A stretch of 64,000 nt of DNA from Natronohydrobacter sp. (GCA_007125005.1 SLDY01000035.1:1-64000), one strand, 5' to 3'; counted from the first letter of the stretch, positions 43,256-52,967 are shown. The notes: generated by a model from the sequence alone, not told the origin. Numbers and translations: made by a program.

Positions 43256-44665
43256 ATGGACCTGATCGACGAGCCCGCCAGCAACACACCAGAACTCTCG
43301 GTCTCCGAGATCTCGGGTGCCATAAAGCGCGTGCTCGAGGGCGAATTCGGCCGCGTGCGCGTGCGCGGCGAAGTGGGCCGTGTGGTGGTGGCGCGCACGG
43401 GGCATATGTATTTTGACCTCAAGGATGACCGCGCGGTCATCGCGGGCGTGAGCTGGAAGGGTCAGGTCGCGCGCATGGCGGTGAAACCCGAGGAAGGGAT
43501 GGAGGTCATCGCGACAGGGCGGCTCACGACCTTCGCGCCGCAGTCGAAATACCAGTTGCAGGTTGAGAGTATCGAGCCCGCAGGCGCAGGCGCGCTCATG
43601 GCGATGCTGGAAAAACGCAAGGCGGCGCTTGCGGCCGAAGGCCTATTCGCAGCCGAGCGCAAGCGCGCCCTCCCCTCTCTGCCGCGCGTGATCGGTGTAA
43701 TTTCCTCGCCGCAAGGGGCCGTGATCCGCGATATCCTGCACCGCCTGCAGGACCGTTTCGGAACTCATGTTCTGCTTTGGCCCGTTGCAGTGCAGGGCCA
43801 GAGCTGCGCGCCCGAAGTGGCCCGCGCGATTGCAGGCTTCAACGCGCTCCCTGCAAATGGTGCGATCCCGCGCCCGAACCTTCTTATCGTCGCGCGTGGC
43901 GGAGGCTCCATCGAAGATCTCTGGGGTTTCAACGAGGAAATTGTGGTACGCGCTGCCGCCGCGAGCGTGATTCCGCTCATCTCTGCCGTGGGTCATGAGA
44001 CCGATACAACGTTGATCGATTTCGCCGCCGATCAACGCGCCCCCACACCAACAGCTGCGGCCGAGATTGCCGTGCCAGTTCATTCCGATCTGATGGCGCA
44101 TCTAACAGGGTTGGAGGCACGGCTCATCCGCGCAGGCGGCCAGATGATCAGCACCCGCCGCCAACGCCTCGCCGATCTCTCCCGTGCGCTGCCGCGTGCG
44201 GAAACATTGCTCGCCCCCGCGCTCCAGCGCTTTGATCAATGGGCTGAGCGGTTTCCGGGCTCATTGCGTGCACTGATCGCGACCAAGGGGCAGGAGTTGC
44301 GCAGCACCGCCGCAGGGCTGCGTGCCGCCACCATCCGCTTCCAGATCGACAAATCGCGCGAACGCCTGGAAGAACGCACTGCCCGGGCAACCCGCGCCAT
44401 CACCGCGCGGCTCGACACCCACACCACGCGGCTAGAAGCGCTCGAACGATTGCGCCAGTCGCTGGGGTATCCGGCCACGCTCCGGCGCGGCTATGCAGTC
44501 GTGCGGGATGAGGAAGGCCGAGTCCTGACCGACGCGCGCGCTGCCGCGAAGGCCCGGATGCTGGAGATCGAATTTGCCGATAGTCGCCTTCTGGCTCAGC
44601 CGCAGAAACCGGCCAAATCCGGCAAGCCACCTGCGAAGCCGCCCGAGCAGGGCAGTCTCTTCTGA
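43256..44665 (+). CDS. xseA: Exodeoxyribonuclease VII large subunit
   Basis: A 469-residue subunit with an N-terminal OB fold (about 12-105; VRGEVGRVVVARTGHMYF), the catalytic core (VIGVISSPQGAVIRDI, about 143-158; RGGGSIEDLWGFNEE and AVGHETDTTLIDF around 220-260), and a C-terminal coiled coil. It degrades single-stranded DNA with XseB, which is not in this window. The tail is Lys/Pro-rich (KPAKSGKPPAKPPEQ). It is divergent from purD. Confidence 0.95.
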   Translation: MDLIDEPASNTPELSVSEISGAIKRVLEGEFGRVRVRGEVGRVVVARTGHMYFDLKDDRAVIAGVSWKGQVARMAVKPEEGMEVIATGRLTTFAPQSKYQLQVESIEPAGAGALMAMLEKRKAALAAEGLFAAERKRALPSLPRVIGVISSPQGAVIRDILHRLQDRFGTHVLLWPVAVQGQSCAPEVARAIAGFNALPANGAIPRPNLLIVARGGGSIEDLWGFNEEIVVRAAAASVIPLISAVGHETDTTLIDFAADQRAPTPTAAAEIAVPVHSDLMAHLTGLEARLIRAGGQMISTRRQRLADLSRALPRAETLLAPALQRFDQWAERFPGSLRALIATKGQELRSTAAGLRAATIRFQIDKSRERLEERTARATRAITARLDTHTTRLEALERLRQSLGYPATLRRGYAVVRDEEGRVLTDARAAAKARMLEIEFADSRLLAQPQKPAKSGKPPAKPPEQGSLF

Positions 44666-44687
44666 TTTCATCTTGCCAAAAATACTC
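44666..44687. repeat. Rhodobacteraceae-type intergenic motif (TTTCATCTTGCCAAAAATACTC)
   Basis: This 22-base sequence lies right after the xseA stop in the convergent gap to aspC. From memory, close variants recur after genes throughout Rhodobacteraceae genomes. I saw one copy in this window. The function is unknown. Confidence 0.5.
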
Positions 44688-44734
44688 ATTAAGCCGGTCG
44701 CGCAATGGCGCAGCCTTGAAAGCGGGCGCGATGT

Positions 44735-45922
44735 CTACCGTGCTCGCAAGACATCGGCGATGGCCCGCGCCGTGCGCTCGATTGCTGCCGCATTCAGCCC
44801 CGCCATGTTCACCCGCCCATCGCCAAGCATATAGATCGCATGGTTTTTGCGCAGCGTTTCCACTTCCGCAGGCTCCAGTGGCAAAAGCGAGAACATACCA
44901 TGTTGCGCGGCGATAAAGCCGAAGCGATCAGAGCCCGTCTCATTCTGGATCGCTGCTGAGAGCGCGCGCCTGTTCTCGACCACACGCATACGCATCTCAT
45001 CCAACTCGCTTTGCCAGCCATTCCTTAGCTTGGTGTCGCGCAGGATTGTGCTGACTACACGCCCGCCATGATCGGGCGGGAAGGCAAAGCTCTGTCGGCT
45101 CAGCCCCGCAAGCGTGCCAGCAAGCGTGTCGCGCAAGGCAGGCTCGACAACGGCCATGGCTATGCCCACACGTTCGCGATAGAGGCCGAAATTCTTTGAG
45201 CAACTCGCAGCCACCAGAATTTCGGGCAGGCGTGCGCTCAGGTGGCGCAGCCCCCCGGCATCTGCGTCAAGGCTCTCGCCAAACCCCTGATACGCCATAT
45301 CCACAAATGGCACGACGCCCCGGCGCTCCAGCAGCGCTGCAGTTTCAGCCCAGTCTTGCAGGCCGAGATCAACCCCGGTCGGGTTGTGGCAGCAGCCATG
45401 CAGCAACACTACATCGCCCGTTGCCATCTGTCCAAGATCGGCGAAGAACCCTTCGCGATCCAGCGCGCCGCTCTCGCGATCGAGATAGCGATACGGCTGC
45501 GAATGCAACCCCGCCGCAGCGATCAGGGGCAGATGATTGGGCCATGTCTGCGCGCTGACCCAGATCGTGGCTTCGGGTCGCGCGCGCTTGATCAACTCGC
45601 AGATCTGGCGTACGGCCGCTGTACCACCCGGTGTGCCCACTGCCGCGACCCGTGCGCTTGGCACTGCTCCGCCCAGAAGCAGGCTTTCCATCACCTCCAG
45701 AAAAGCGCGGTCGCCAGCGAGCGAAAGATAGCTCTTGGTCTCCTGCTCTTCAATGATCCGCGCTTCGGCGGCTTTTACCGCGCGCATGACAGGCGTGCGG
45801 CCGGCGGCATCGCGGTAAACCCCCACGCCAAGATCGACCTTGTTTTCGCGGGGGTCATCGGCAAAGGCTTGCATCAGGGCGATGATCCCGTCGAGTTTCG
45901 GAGCGGACAGGGTTTCAAACAT
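44735..45922 (-). CDS. Class I aminotransferase, AspC/TyrB type
   Basis: A 395-residue PLP enzyme similar in layout to E. coli AspC/TyrB: KVDLGVGVYRDAAG near the N terminus, TPGGTAAVRQ, HGCCHNPTG, the SCSKNFGLYRERVG stretch with the PLP-binding Lys, and a late RVNMAGL. It transfers amino groups from aspartate or an aromatic amino acid to 2-oxoglutarate. Which of the two is favoured cannot be told. The start at 45922 has a GAGAAGAG site; the longer frame to 46177 is rejected. It is the third gene after sseA and the GNAT gene. Confidence 0.9.
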   Translation of the reverse strand: MFETLSAPKLDGIIALMQAFADDPRENKVDLGVGVYRDAAGRTPVMRAVKAAEARIIEEQETKSYLSLAGDRAFLEVMESLLLGGAVPSARVAAVGTPGGTAAVRQICELIKRARPEATIWVSAQTWPNHLPLIAAAGLHSQPYRYLDRESGALDREGFFADLGQMATGDVVLLHGCCHNPTGVDLGLQDWAETAALLERRGVVPFVDMAYQGFGESLDADAGGLRHLSARLPEILVAASCSKNFGLYRERVGIAMAVVEPALRDTLAGTLAGLSRQSFAFPPDHGGRVVSTILRDTKLRNGWQSELDEMRMRVVENRRALSAAIQNETGSDRFGFIAAQHGMFSLLPLEPAEVETLRKNHAIYMLGDGRVNMAGLNAAAIERTARAIADVLRAR

Positions 45923-45933
45923 GATAACTCTTC

Positions 45934-46494
45934 TCAGTTGGAGGCTGGGGTCCAGTCGCTGTTCAGGACGCGGCTGCGCTCTTCCTGCCGGACCGGAGTG
46001 AAGCCGTGTTTCTGGTATTGGATCAGCGCGCGCGGGTGATCCAGCGTGCAGGTATTTACGCGCAGAACCTGAAGGCCGGGGCGCTGCCACGCCATAAGGA
46101 TGGATGTGCGCAGCATCCAGCTGCCCAGCCCACGCCCGACCGCCTCTGGTACAAGGCCAAAATAACTGAGATCGCAAACCGTATCTTCGCGTGCATCGAG
46201 CACGAAGAACCCTTGCGGCCAGCCATTATCGATCAGTGAGTAAAGAGCCACATCGGAATGGCTTAGCCAGTCGGCGATGTCGCGGTCCTCATTCTCATGC
46301 AGATCGGTCCAGGCATAATCGCGCCCCACCGCGTCATAGAGCGCGCGGAAATACCACACTGGCGGGCTTTCGGCCCGCAGAAGCGCGCCGGTCATTCCGA
46401 CAGGCGTGTGGGGCCAGTCAAAGCCGGGCCGTGCGGTCATCTCGAGGAACGTGACCGTATAGGTAACTGTCTCGCCCGCTCGATAGGTGGTCAT
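45934..46494 (-). CDS. GNAT-family N-acetyltransferase
   Basis: A 186-residue protein with a GNAT core at the C-terminal part: VCDLSYFGLVPEAVGRGLGSWML contains the acetyl-CoA pyrophosphate loop (about 118-130), followed by VNTCTLDHPRALIQYQKHGF, a typical last motif. The acceptor is unknown. It overlaps sseA by 4 bases and is followed 11 bases later by the aminotransferase, so the three are probably one operon with sulfur and amino-group transfer functions. Confidence 0.85.
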   Translation of the reverse strand: MTTYRAGETVTYTVTFLEMTARPGFDWPHTPVGMTGALLRAESPPVWYFRALYDAVGRDYAWTDLHENEDRDIADWLSHSDVALYSLIDNGWPQGFFVLDAREDTVCDLSYFGLVPEAVGRGLGSWMLRTSILMAWQRPGLQVLRVNTCTLDHPRALIQYQKHGFTPVRQEERSRVLNSDWTPASN

Positions 46495-47336
46495 CCGGTT
46501 TCAACCTTCAGATCTGGAAATTGTCCCCATTCCGTCCAGGAACCATCATAGAGCGCATGTGCGCGATGCCCAAGGATCTCCAGCCCGAGGCTGAGCACCG
46601 CTGCTGTTATGCCCGAGCCGCAGGTGGTGATGACCTGCCGGTCAAGATCGACGCCTGCGTCCACGAAAGCCGCGCGCAGCGCATCGCCTTGTTTCATCGT
46701 GCCATCGGCGTTGAGAAGATCGGTAAAGGGCAGGTTCAGCGCGCCCGGCATATGACCCGCGCGCAAGCCTTCGCGCGGCTCTGGACTGTCACCGCGGAAG
46801 CGCTCGGCAGAGCGAGCATCAAGGATCTGCCAGTCGCGCAGCTTCACCGCTGCGGCGACTTGGCTCACATCCTTCACGAGATGGGCCTGACGCTGGACCG
46901 TTATATGGCGCTCGCGCAGCACCGGGGCCAGATCCTCGACCTCGCGCCCCTCGGCTTGCCATTTCGGAAATCCGCCATCGAGTACGGCCACATCGCTCTT
47001 GCCCATCAGCCGGAAAAGCCACCAGACCCGTGCAGCCGAAAACAACCCCATCCCATCATAGACGACGATCTGATGCCCGTCACCCACACCCATCGCGCGC
47101 AAGCGCGACATGAATTTCTCGACCGGTGGAGCCATATGCGGCAAGCTCGAACGGTGATCGCTGATTTCGTCAATATCGAAGAAGCGCGCTCCCGGGATAT
47201 GTCCCGCTTCATACTCGGCGCGCGCATCGCGGCCCATCTGCGGCATATACCAGCTTGCATCGAGAATGCGCAGATCAGGATCATTCAGATGCTGGGCCAG
47301 CCAGTCGGTGGATACCAGTGTTTTCGGATCATCCAT
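46491..47336 (-). CDS. sseA: 3-mercaptopyruvate sulfurtransferase (SseA type)
   Basis: A 281-residue tandem-rhodanese protein. The N-terminal rhodanese (about 8-130) lacks a catalytic Cys, and the C-terminal one (about 165-278) has the CGSGITA loop with the persulfide Cys. CG(S/T)G(V/I)TA fits mercaptopyruvate sulfurtransferases rather than thiosulfate rhodaneses (CRKGVT). It makes pyruvate and a transferable persulfide from mercaptopyruvate, which an aspartate aminotransferase such as the one downstream can produce from cysteine. This metabolic match supports the operon assignment. Confidence 0.9.
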   Translation of the reverse strand: MDDPKTLVSTDWLAQHLNDPDLRILDASWYMPQMGRDARAEYEAGHIPGARFFDIDEISDHRSSLPHMAPPVEKFMSRLRAMGVGDGHQIVVYDGMGLFSAARVWWLFRLMGKSDVAVLDGGFPKWQAEGREVEDLAPVLRERHITVQRQAHLVKDVSQVAAAVKLRDWQILDARSAERFRGDSPEPREGLRAGHMPGALNLPFTDLLNADGTMKQGDALRAAFVDAGVDLDRQVITTCGSGITAAVLSLGLEILGHRAHALYDGSWTEWGQFPDLKVETG

Positions 47337-47409
47337 GTTTCACCCCCATCTGAACCCTGCTTATCTACGGCCTTCTCTACCCCTAACGGCGCAAACTGAG
47401 GCTGGCAAG

Positions 47410-48543
47410 ATGGCAGCAGACCCTTTCGCAGCGCCCCGCTTTGGCGTATCGGTGCGAGCCATGAAAGACATGCTCACACGGACATATGACCAACTGGTCG
47501 AGGAGGGCGCGATCCGCCCGGATGCAGCGCAGCGCGGGGCCTTACCGCTTTTCGCGCCGATCCTCGATTATCTGGCCAAACCTGCGCCGAAAAAGGCTGG
47601 GCTGCGCGGGCTTCTGGGCCGACAGAAGCCCGAGCCTGCGCCGGGGCTCTATCTGTGGGGCGGTGTCGGGCGTGGAAAATCGATGCTGATGGATCTGTTT
47701 GTGGCACAACTGGGGGATCTGGCGCGAAGGCGCGTACATTTTCATGCTTTCATGCAGGAAATTCATGCAGGCATGCACGAGGCGCGCAAGCGTGGGGTGG
47801 AAGATGCGCTGGCACCTGTGGCCGACAAGGTGGCCGCAGAGGTGCGGCTGCTGGCATTTGACGAGATGCAGATCACCGATATCACCGATGCAATGATCGT
47901 TGGGCGGCTCTTCGAGCGGTTGATGGGGGCGGGGGTGGCTATTGTGACGACCTCGAACCGTGTGCCGGATGATCTCTACAAGGACGGGCTGAACCGGGCG
48001 CTTTTTCTACCCTTTATCGAGATGATCAAAACCCGGATGGTGGTGCATGAGCTGGAATCCGAGACAGATTATCGCCAGCACAGGCTGGCAGGGGAGCAGG
48101 TGTGGTTCAGCCCTGCAGATGGCGCATCGCGCGCCGAGATGATGCGGATCTGGGATGAACTGACCGGGCATGATCCGGGCGCGCCCTTGACGCTGAAAGT
48201 GAAAGGGCGGGAGGTCGTGCTGCCACGTGCGCATAATGGCGTGGGTTGGGCGCGGTTCTGGGATCTTTGCGGCCAGCCGCTGGGGCCTGCGGATTATCTG
48301 GCGCTGGCAGAGGCGTTGCGGGTGCTGATGCTCGAGGATATCCCCTATCTGACGGTCTCTAATTACAATGAGGCGAAGCGGTTCGTGACCTTGGTCGATG
48401 CGCTTTATGAGGCGAAGGTCCGGTTGATCGCCTCTGCGGCTTCCGAGCCAGAGCGGCTTTATACGGAAGGGGCCGGGGCGTTCGAGTTCGAGCGCACGGC
48501 CTCGCGACTGCGCGAGATGCAGGGGGCTGATTGGGGGGTGTGA
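47410..48543 (+). CDS. zapE: Cell division protein ZapE (AFG1-like ATPase)
   Basis: A 377-residue AFG1/ZapE ATPase. Walker A is GGVGRGKSM (about 86-94), Walker B is LLAFDEMQITDI, and the C-terminal part with TVSNYNEAKRFVTLVDALYE fits the family. In E. coli ZapE acts at the Z-ring. Two starts are possible: ATG at 47410 with a GAGG eight bases upstream, or ATG at 47461 (MKDMLTRTYD), which matches the usual N terminus of relatives but has a weak ribosome site. I favour 47410 slightly. The frame from 47266 overlaps sseA and is rejected. Confidence 0.88.
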   Translation: MAADPFAAPRFGVSVRAMKDMLTRTYDQLVEEGAIRPDAAQRGALPLFAPILDYLAKPAPKKAGLRGLLGRQKPEPAPGLYLWGGVGRGKSMLMDLFVAQLGDLARRRVHFHAFMQEIHAGMHEARKRGVEDALAPVADKVAAEVRLLAFDEMQITDITDAMIVGRLFERLMGAGVAIVTTSNRVPDDLYKDGLNRALFLPFIEMIKTRMVVHELESETDYRQHRLAGEQVWFSPADGASRAEMMRIWDELTGHDPGAPLTLKVKGREVVLPRAHNGVGWARFWDLCGQPLGPADYLALAEALRVLMLEDIPYLTVSNYNEAKRFVTLVDALYEAKVRLIASAASEPERLYTEGAGAFEFERTASRLREMQGADWGV

Positions 48544-48555
48544 TTCTGGAAGGGG

Positions 48556-48592
48556 CACGATCCTTCCCCCCATTGAGGGGGTCAGGATCGTG
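48556..48592. terminator. Two-step hairpin terminator shared by zapE and queG
   Basis: CACGATCCT pairs with AGGATCGTG and an inner CCCCC pairs with GGGGG around a CATTGA loop, 13 bases after the zapE stop. Its right arm includes the queG stop codon at 48582. It probably serves the plus strand best, and the minus strand only weakly. Confidence 0.65.
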
Positions 48593-49658
48593 AGCGCGTG
48601 GCCGCGCCCGGCGCTGCCGCCGAGGACGCGCGTAGCCGCTTGACAGCCCAACATGCGGCATCTGCGACAGTCGGGTCCGGGTCGCGGCAGAGTGCTTCGG
48701 CGTGGGGGATCAATTGCCTGCTGCCAGAATTGCCAATGGCGTAGAGTACATTGCGGATGAAACGATTGCGCCCGATACGTTTGATCGGTAAGCCCGAAAA
48801 ACGTGCGCGAAAAGACGCATCATCAAGCGTAACCAGATCTGCGAGATCTGGTGCAATCATCCCTTCGCGCGCTGCATATTTCGCCTCTGATGCGGTTTGC
48901 GCAAACTTGTTCCAGGGGCAGATAGCAAGGCAATCATCGCAGCCATAGATGCGATTGCCCATCCTTGCGCGCAAATCTTCCGGCACGGGCCCGTGGTGCT
49001 CGATTGTCAGGTATGAAATGCAGCGCCGTGCATCGAGCTGGAAGGGGGCCGGAAATGCATCTGTCGGACAGATATCGAGGCAAGCGCGGCAAGTGCCGCA
49101 ATTTTCGCGCGCAGGCGGATCAGGTGGCAGCTCCAGCGTGGTGAAAATCGCTCCGAGAAAGAACCAGTTGCCAAGTTCGCGCGAAAGGAGGTTGGTGTGC
49201 TTGCCCTGCCAGCCCAGCCCCGCCGCCGCCGCGAGCGGCTTTTCCATGACCGGGGCTGTATCAACAAAGACCTTGATCTCGCCCCCTGCCTTCGCAATCA
49301 GCCAGCGGCCAAGATGCTTGAGGCGTTTCTTGATCACATCATGGTAGTCACGCCCCATTGCATAGGCAGAAATCACGGCTTTCTCGCGCTGCGTCAGCAG
49401 ACCCAGGGGATCATGCTCTGGCGTGTAGCTCTCGGCCAGCATGATGATGCTGCGCGCCTCGGGCCAGAGTGCGGCCGGATTGCCGCGCCATGTCATGCGC
49501 TCTTCCATCCAGCTCATCTGCCCATGCCGCCCCTCTGCCACAAACTGCGCAAGGCGTTCAGGGGCTTGTGGGATCGAGTCGGGCCGTGTGACTGCGCAAG
49601 CGTCAAACCCAAGGCGGATTGCCTCGGCGCATAGTTCAGATTTCAGAATGGCGTTCAT
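48582..49658 (-). CDS. queG: Epoxyqueuosine reductase
   Basis: A 358-residue cobalamin- and iron-sulfur-dependent enzyme that performs the last step of queuosine synthesis in tRNA. The two 4Fe-4S motifs are [13 protein letters not shown] (about 193-205) and [10 protein letters not shown] (about 239-248). The conserved [12 protein letters not shown] stretch lies before them. A HEAT-like tail is typical. It is the first-ended gene of a long minus-strand series, with a terminator overlapping its 3' end. Confidence 0.95.
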   Translation of the reverse strand: MNAILKSELCAEAIRLGFDACAVTRPDSIPQAPERLAQFVAEGRHGQMSWMEERMTWRGNPAALWPEARSIIMLAESYTPEHDPLGLLTQREKAVISAYAMGRDYHDVIKKRLKHLGRWLIAKAGGEIKVFVDTAPVMEKPLAAAAGLGWQGKHTNLLSRELGNWFFLGAIFTTLELPPDPPARENCGTCRACLDICPTDAFPAPFQLDARRCISYLTIEHHGPVPEDLRARMGNRIYGCDDCLAICPWNKFAQTASEAKYAAREGMIAPDLADLVTLDDASFRARFSGLPIKRIGRNRFIRNVLYAIGNSGSRQLIPHAEALCRDPDPTVADAACWAVKRLRASSAAAPGAATRSRS

Positions 49659-49682
49659 GCGTCAAGGATGCCCTTGCACGGC

Positions 49683-50348
49683 TCAGAAATCCAGATCGGC
49701 ATAATGCGCAGGGGGCGGGAAGCCCGGAATCTGGTCGGCAAGAAGTGTGCGAAAGGCCGGGCGCGACTTGATCTTGGCATACCATTCATGCACGAGGCTC
49801 GATCTCTGCCAATCCACATCATTGATGTAGTCAAGGCAGGAGAGATGCGCGGCTGCCGTGAAATCGGCTAGTGTCATGTCATTTCCTGCAAGCCAGCGAC
49901 GTTGTCCCAAAAGCCAGTCCAGATAATCAATATGAAACTTGATCCGCGTCGATCCCAGCTTGATGCGCTGCGAATCCGGGTAGCCTTGCCCGGTGAGCTT
50001 CTTGTTCACACGCTCATAGAGCAGGTTTGATGTCACCTCGACATGGAACTTGTCATCGAACCAAGTGCAGAGCCTGCGCATTTCATAGCGTTCATCCGGC
50101 CCGCGCGGTACCAAGGGCGGTGTCGGGATCGTCTCGTCGAGATACTCGCAGATCGCATGGCTCTCGCTCAGCATCCGCCCGTCATGGCGCAGCACCGGGA
50201 CTTTGCCTGCTGGGTTGCGGCGCATGAAATCCTGGCTTGGCTCCCAGTAACGCTCCTCGATCAGTTCAACCTCGATGCGTTTTTCTGCGAGGGTCAGGCG
50301 CACCTTGCGGCAAAAAGGCGAGAGGGGAACGTGATAAAGGCGGGCCAT
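49683..50348 (-). CDS. Glutathione S-transferase family protein
   Basis: A 221-residue GST with an N-terminal thioredoxin-like domain (1-80; PLSPFCRKVRLTLAEK, NPAGKVPVL, ESHAICEYL with the Glu-Ser pair that binds glutathione) and a helical C-terminal domain with the buried MTLADF motif. The catalytic residue of the N-terminal domain is probably the Ser or Cys in SPFC. The substrate is unknown. It is on the same strand as queG, 24 bases upstream. Confidence 0.88.
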   Translation of the reverse strand: MARLYHVPLSPFCRKVRLTLAEKRIEVELIEERYWEPSQDFMRRNPAGKVPVLRHDGRMLSESHAICEYLDETIPTPPLVPRGPDERYEMRRLCTWFDDKFHVEVTSNLLYERVNKKLTGQGYPDSQRIKLGSTRIKFHIDYLDWLLGQRRWLAGNDMTLADFTAAAHLSCLDYINDVDWQRSSLVHEWYAKIKSRPAFRTLLADQIPGFPPPAHYADLDF

Positions 50349-50408
50349 GAAAAAAACCGGTGCTCCTTACTGCTACTGGAGCCCTCTTGCCGTGCGCAGG
50401 CGGAAAGT

Positions 50409-51149
50409 TCAACCGCCGATACAGGCATCACGCCCGTCGCGCGCAATCGTTGCCGCACCATCCATGATGGATGCTGTGCGGTTGCGGAGAAATTGTGTGG
50501 GGTTGGCCGCATCGCGGATCTTGGGAGCAGGCAAAACAGCGGCGAGACGCGCGGCTTGTGTGGGTGACAGCTCCGCAGCAGTGGTCCGAAAATACCTTTG
50601 CGCGGCAGCCTCCACGCCAAAGACACCCTCATCGAATTCCACAATATTGAGATAAACCTCAAGGATGCGGCGCTTGGGCCAAAATGCCTCTATCAGCAGG
50701 GTGAAAACAGATTCCAGCGCCTTGCGTGTCCAGTCGCGCCCATGCCAGAGAAAGACGTTTTTCGCAGTCTGCTGTGTGATGGTGGACGCACCTCGTGAAC
50801 TGCCCTGTTCGATGACACGGCGTATCTCGCTCATGTCAAAGCCCCAATGCAGGCAGAAATTCGCATCCTCCGCCGCAATCACCGAGCGCGCCATTACTGG
50901 CGCGATTTGTTCCATCGGTACCCATTGGCGCTGGATTTCTCCCAACCGCCTGTGCTCCTGCATGATAAAGATGCCGCCCGGTGGTGCAACGAAACGGTAG
51001 AGCAAAACCCATGCGACGGCGAGCAGGAAAATGATCGCAACCACGCGCAAGAACTTACGCCAGATCCAGTTCACCGCATCTGTGCAGCGCGCTAACGGAC
51101 TGCGCTTGGAGGCGCTTTTCCGCGCCTTGCTGGATTTTGACTTCGCCAT
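50409..51149 (-). CDS. mtgA: Monofunctional peptidoglycan transglycosylase
   Basis: A 246-residue membrane-anchored family 51 glycosyltransferase. A basic N terminus (KSKSSKARKSASKRS) precedes one membrane helix (about 36-54). The catalytic AAEDANFCLHWGFD (Glu about 94) and GASTITQQTAKN motifs are followed by KRRILEVYLNIVEF. It polymerises lipid II without a transpeptidase domain. A 60-base gap separates it from the GST gene downstream. Confidence 0.93.
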   Translation of the reverse strand: MAKSKSSKARKSASKRSPLARCTDAVNWIWRKFLRVVAIIFLLAVAWVLLYRFVAPPGGIFIMQEHRRLGEIQRQWVPMEQIAPVMARSVIAAEDANFCLHWGFDMSEIRRVIEQGSSRGASTITQQTAKNVFLWHGRDWTRKALESVFTLLIEAFWPKRRILEVYLNIVEFDEGVFGVEAAAQRYFRTTAAELSPTQAARLAAVLPAPKIRDAANPTQFLRNRTASIMDGAATIARDGRDACIGG

Positions 51150-51197
51150 TCCCTGCTTTACTCACGTTCCGGCAAGCTGGGTCAAGAGGTGAAAGCT

Positions 51198-52073
51198 CTA
51201 GCGTGTCGGAACCGGGGTCTCGCCGCGATAATCATAGAACCCACGCTGAGTCTTGCGGCCCAACCATCCGGCCTCGACATATTTTGTCAGCAATGGGCAG
51301 GGGCGGTATTTGGTATCCGCAAGCCCGTCATGGAGCACATTCATGATGGCAAGGCAGGTATCGAGGCCGATGAAATCGGCAAGTTCAAGAGGGCCCATGG
51401 GGTGATTGGCCCCAAGCTTGAGTGATTCGTCGATGGATTTGACTGAGCCCACCCCCTCGTAAAGCGTATAGACGGCCTCGTTTATCATCGGCATCAGGAT
51501 GCGGTTCACGATAAAGGCCGGGAAATCCTCGGCGCTGGCGGAGGTCTTGCCGAGTTTCTCGACCACACCGAGCAAGGTCTTGTAGGTAGGCTCGTCGGTG
51601 GCGATGCCGCGGATCAGTTCCACCAGTTGCATCACTGGCACGGGGTTCATGAAGTGAAAGCCCATGAAGCGCTCGGGCCGGTCAGTGCGCGAGGCGAGCC
51701 GGGTGATCGAGATCGAAGACGTGTTAGAGGTCAGGATCGTATGCGGCTGGATATGGGGCAACAGATCCTCGAAGATCGCCTGCTTGACCGTCTCGCGCTC
51801 GGTCGCTGCCTCGATGATCAGATCCGATGGACCGAGATCGGCCAGCCGCGTGGTGGTGCTGATGCGCGACATGGCGGCAGCCTTTTCCTCAGCGGTAGTC
51901 TTGCCGCGGGAGACTTGCCGCTCGATATTGCGGTTGATCAGTGCGACAGCCTTGTCGAGCGCCTCTTGGCTGATATCGTTGAGAAGCACATCGTAGCCTG
52001 CCAGTGCAAAGACATGGGCAATTCCGCTACCCATTTGGCCTGCGCCCACCACTCCCACGGTCTTGATGTCCAT
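51198..52073 (-). CDS. 3-hydroxybutyryl-CoA dehydrogenase
   Basis: A 291-residue NAD-dependent enzyme that interconverts 3-hydroxybutyryl-CoA and acetoacetyl-CoA. GVVGAGQMGSGIA (7-19) binds NAD. SNTSSISIT and HFMNPVPVMQLVELI carry the Ser and His of the active site, and the C-terminal NRILMPMINEA is typical. The ATG at 52073 follows AGGAGAG; a GTG directly before it at 52076 is the alternative start. It may serve butyrate, PHB or ethylmalonyl-CoA-linked metabolism. Confidence 0.92.
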   Translation of the reverse strand: MDIKTVGVVGAGQMGSGIAHVFALAGYDVLLNDISQEALDKAVALINRNIERQVSRGKTTAEEKAAAMSRISTTTRLADLGPSDLIIEAATERETVKQAIFEDLLPHIQPHTILTSNTSSISITRLASRTDRPERFMGFHFMNPVPVMQLVELIRGIATDEPTYKTLLGVVEKLGKTSASAEDFPAFIVNRILMPMINEAVYTLYEGVGSVKSIDESLKLGANHPMGPLELADFIGLDTCLAIMNVLHDGLADTKYRPCPLLTKYVEAGWLGRKTQRGFYDYRGETPVPTR

Positions 52074-52124
52074 CACTGGGCTCTCCTGTCAACTTCCGGC
52101 CAGACCATAAGTCCGGGGATCACC

Positions 52125-52838
52125 CTAGTGCAAGCGCGAAAGACCACTGCGTCGTTCAGGCAGGACTTGTTGAATGATGCCGACGCTTGCCAGATACAGG
52201 CTTGTCGCGATCAGACCCCAGGTTACAAGCTGCGGTTGTGAAAAGTCTGTCCATGCCGCCCATCCCGCAAGACCTGTCCAGATCAGTGCCACAGGCAAAG
52301 ACAGGGAACGCCAGCGTTTTGTACGAACGGGATGGATAAATTTCAGTGGCGTGAACATGGCGATTGCAAGGAAGGCAACAATGGCAAGGATAACCCAGAA
52401 GCCAGGCTGTGTTGCAAATATGACCACAGCAGCCATGTTCCAGCAAGCAGGGAAGCCCTGAAAGGAATTATCTGCAGTTTTCATGCGGGAATCTGCGAAA
52501 TAGAGCACGCTGGTGAACGTGATCACGATGATCGCGATCCAGCCGGTCCAACCGGGCAAAAGCCCGGATTGAAAGAGGGCAAAGGCTGGAATGAAGACAT
52601 AGGTCAGATAGTCGATGATGAGATCGAGCAAAACGCCGTCGATGGTGCGCGCATGTTCCTTCACTTCGTAGCGCCGTGCGAGCGGACCATCGATGCCGTC
52701 CACAATAAAGGCAACGACCAGCCATAAGAACATCATCGCCCATTCACCTTTTACGGCTTCCAGTAATGCAAGCATCGCGAACACTGCACCTGTCGCCGTG
52801 AAAAGGTGCACCGAATAGGCTTTTAGGCTTGGTTTCAT
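52125..52838 (-). CDS. pcs: Phosphatidylcholine synthase
   Basis: A 237-residue membrane enzyme of the CDP-alcohol phosphatidyltransferase family that makes phosphatidylcholine directly from CDP-diacylglycerol and choline. The motif runs DGPLARR, then DGVLLDLIIDYLTY, with the spaced acidic residues. About eight membrane helices. AYSVHLFTATGAVFA fits the Pcs N terminus. The start at 52838 (MKPSLK) is used; a GTG at 52847 is possible. The pathway is usual in Rhizobiales and Rhodobacterales that take choline from the environment or a host. Confidence 0.9.
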   Translation of the reverse strand: MKPSLKAYSVHLFTATGAVFAMLALLEAVKGEWAMMFLWLVVAFIVDGIDGPLARRYEVKEHARTIDGVLLDLIIDYLTYVFIPAFALFQSGLLPGWTGWIAIIVITFTSVLYFADSRMKTADNSFQGFPACWNMAAVVIFATQPGFWVILAIVAFLAIAMFTPLKFIHPVRTKRWRSLSLPVALIWTGLAGWAAWTDFSQPQLVTWGLIATSLYLASVGIIQQVLPERRSGLSRLH

Positions 52839-52967
52839 GGGCTTCACTCTTGCTTGGCATCGTGGTTCTCACTGTCAACTCGGTGCCAGTGATGCAACCC
52901 GTCTTTCAGGCTGTTTGATAATTGTTCCGATATACTTTTGTAGAGGAGTTTGTCCCGGCTTGCGGGA

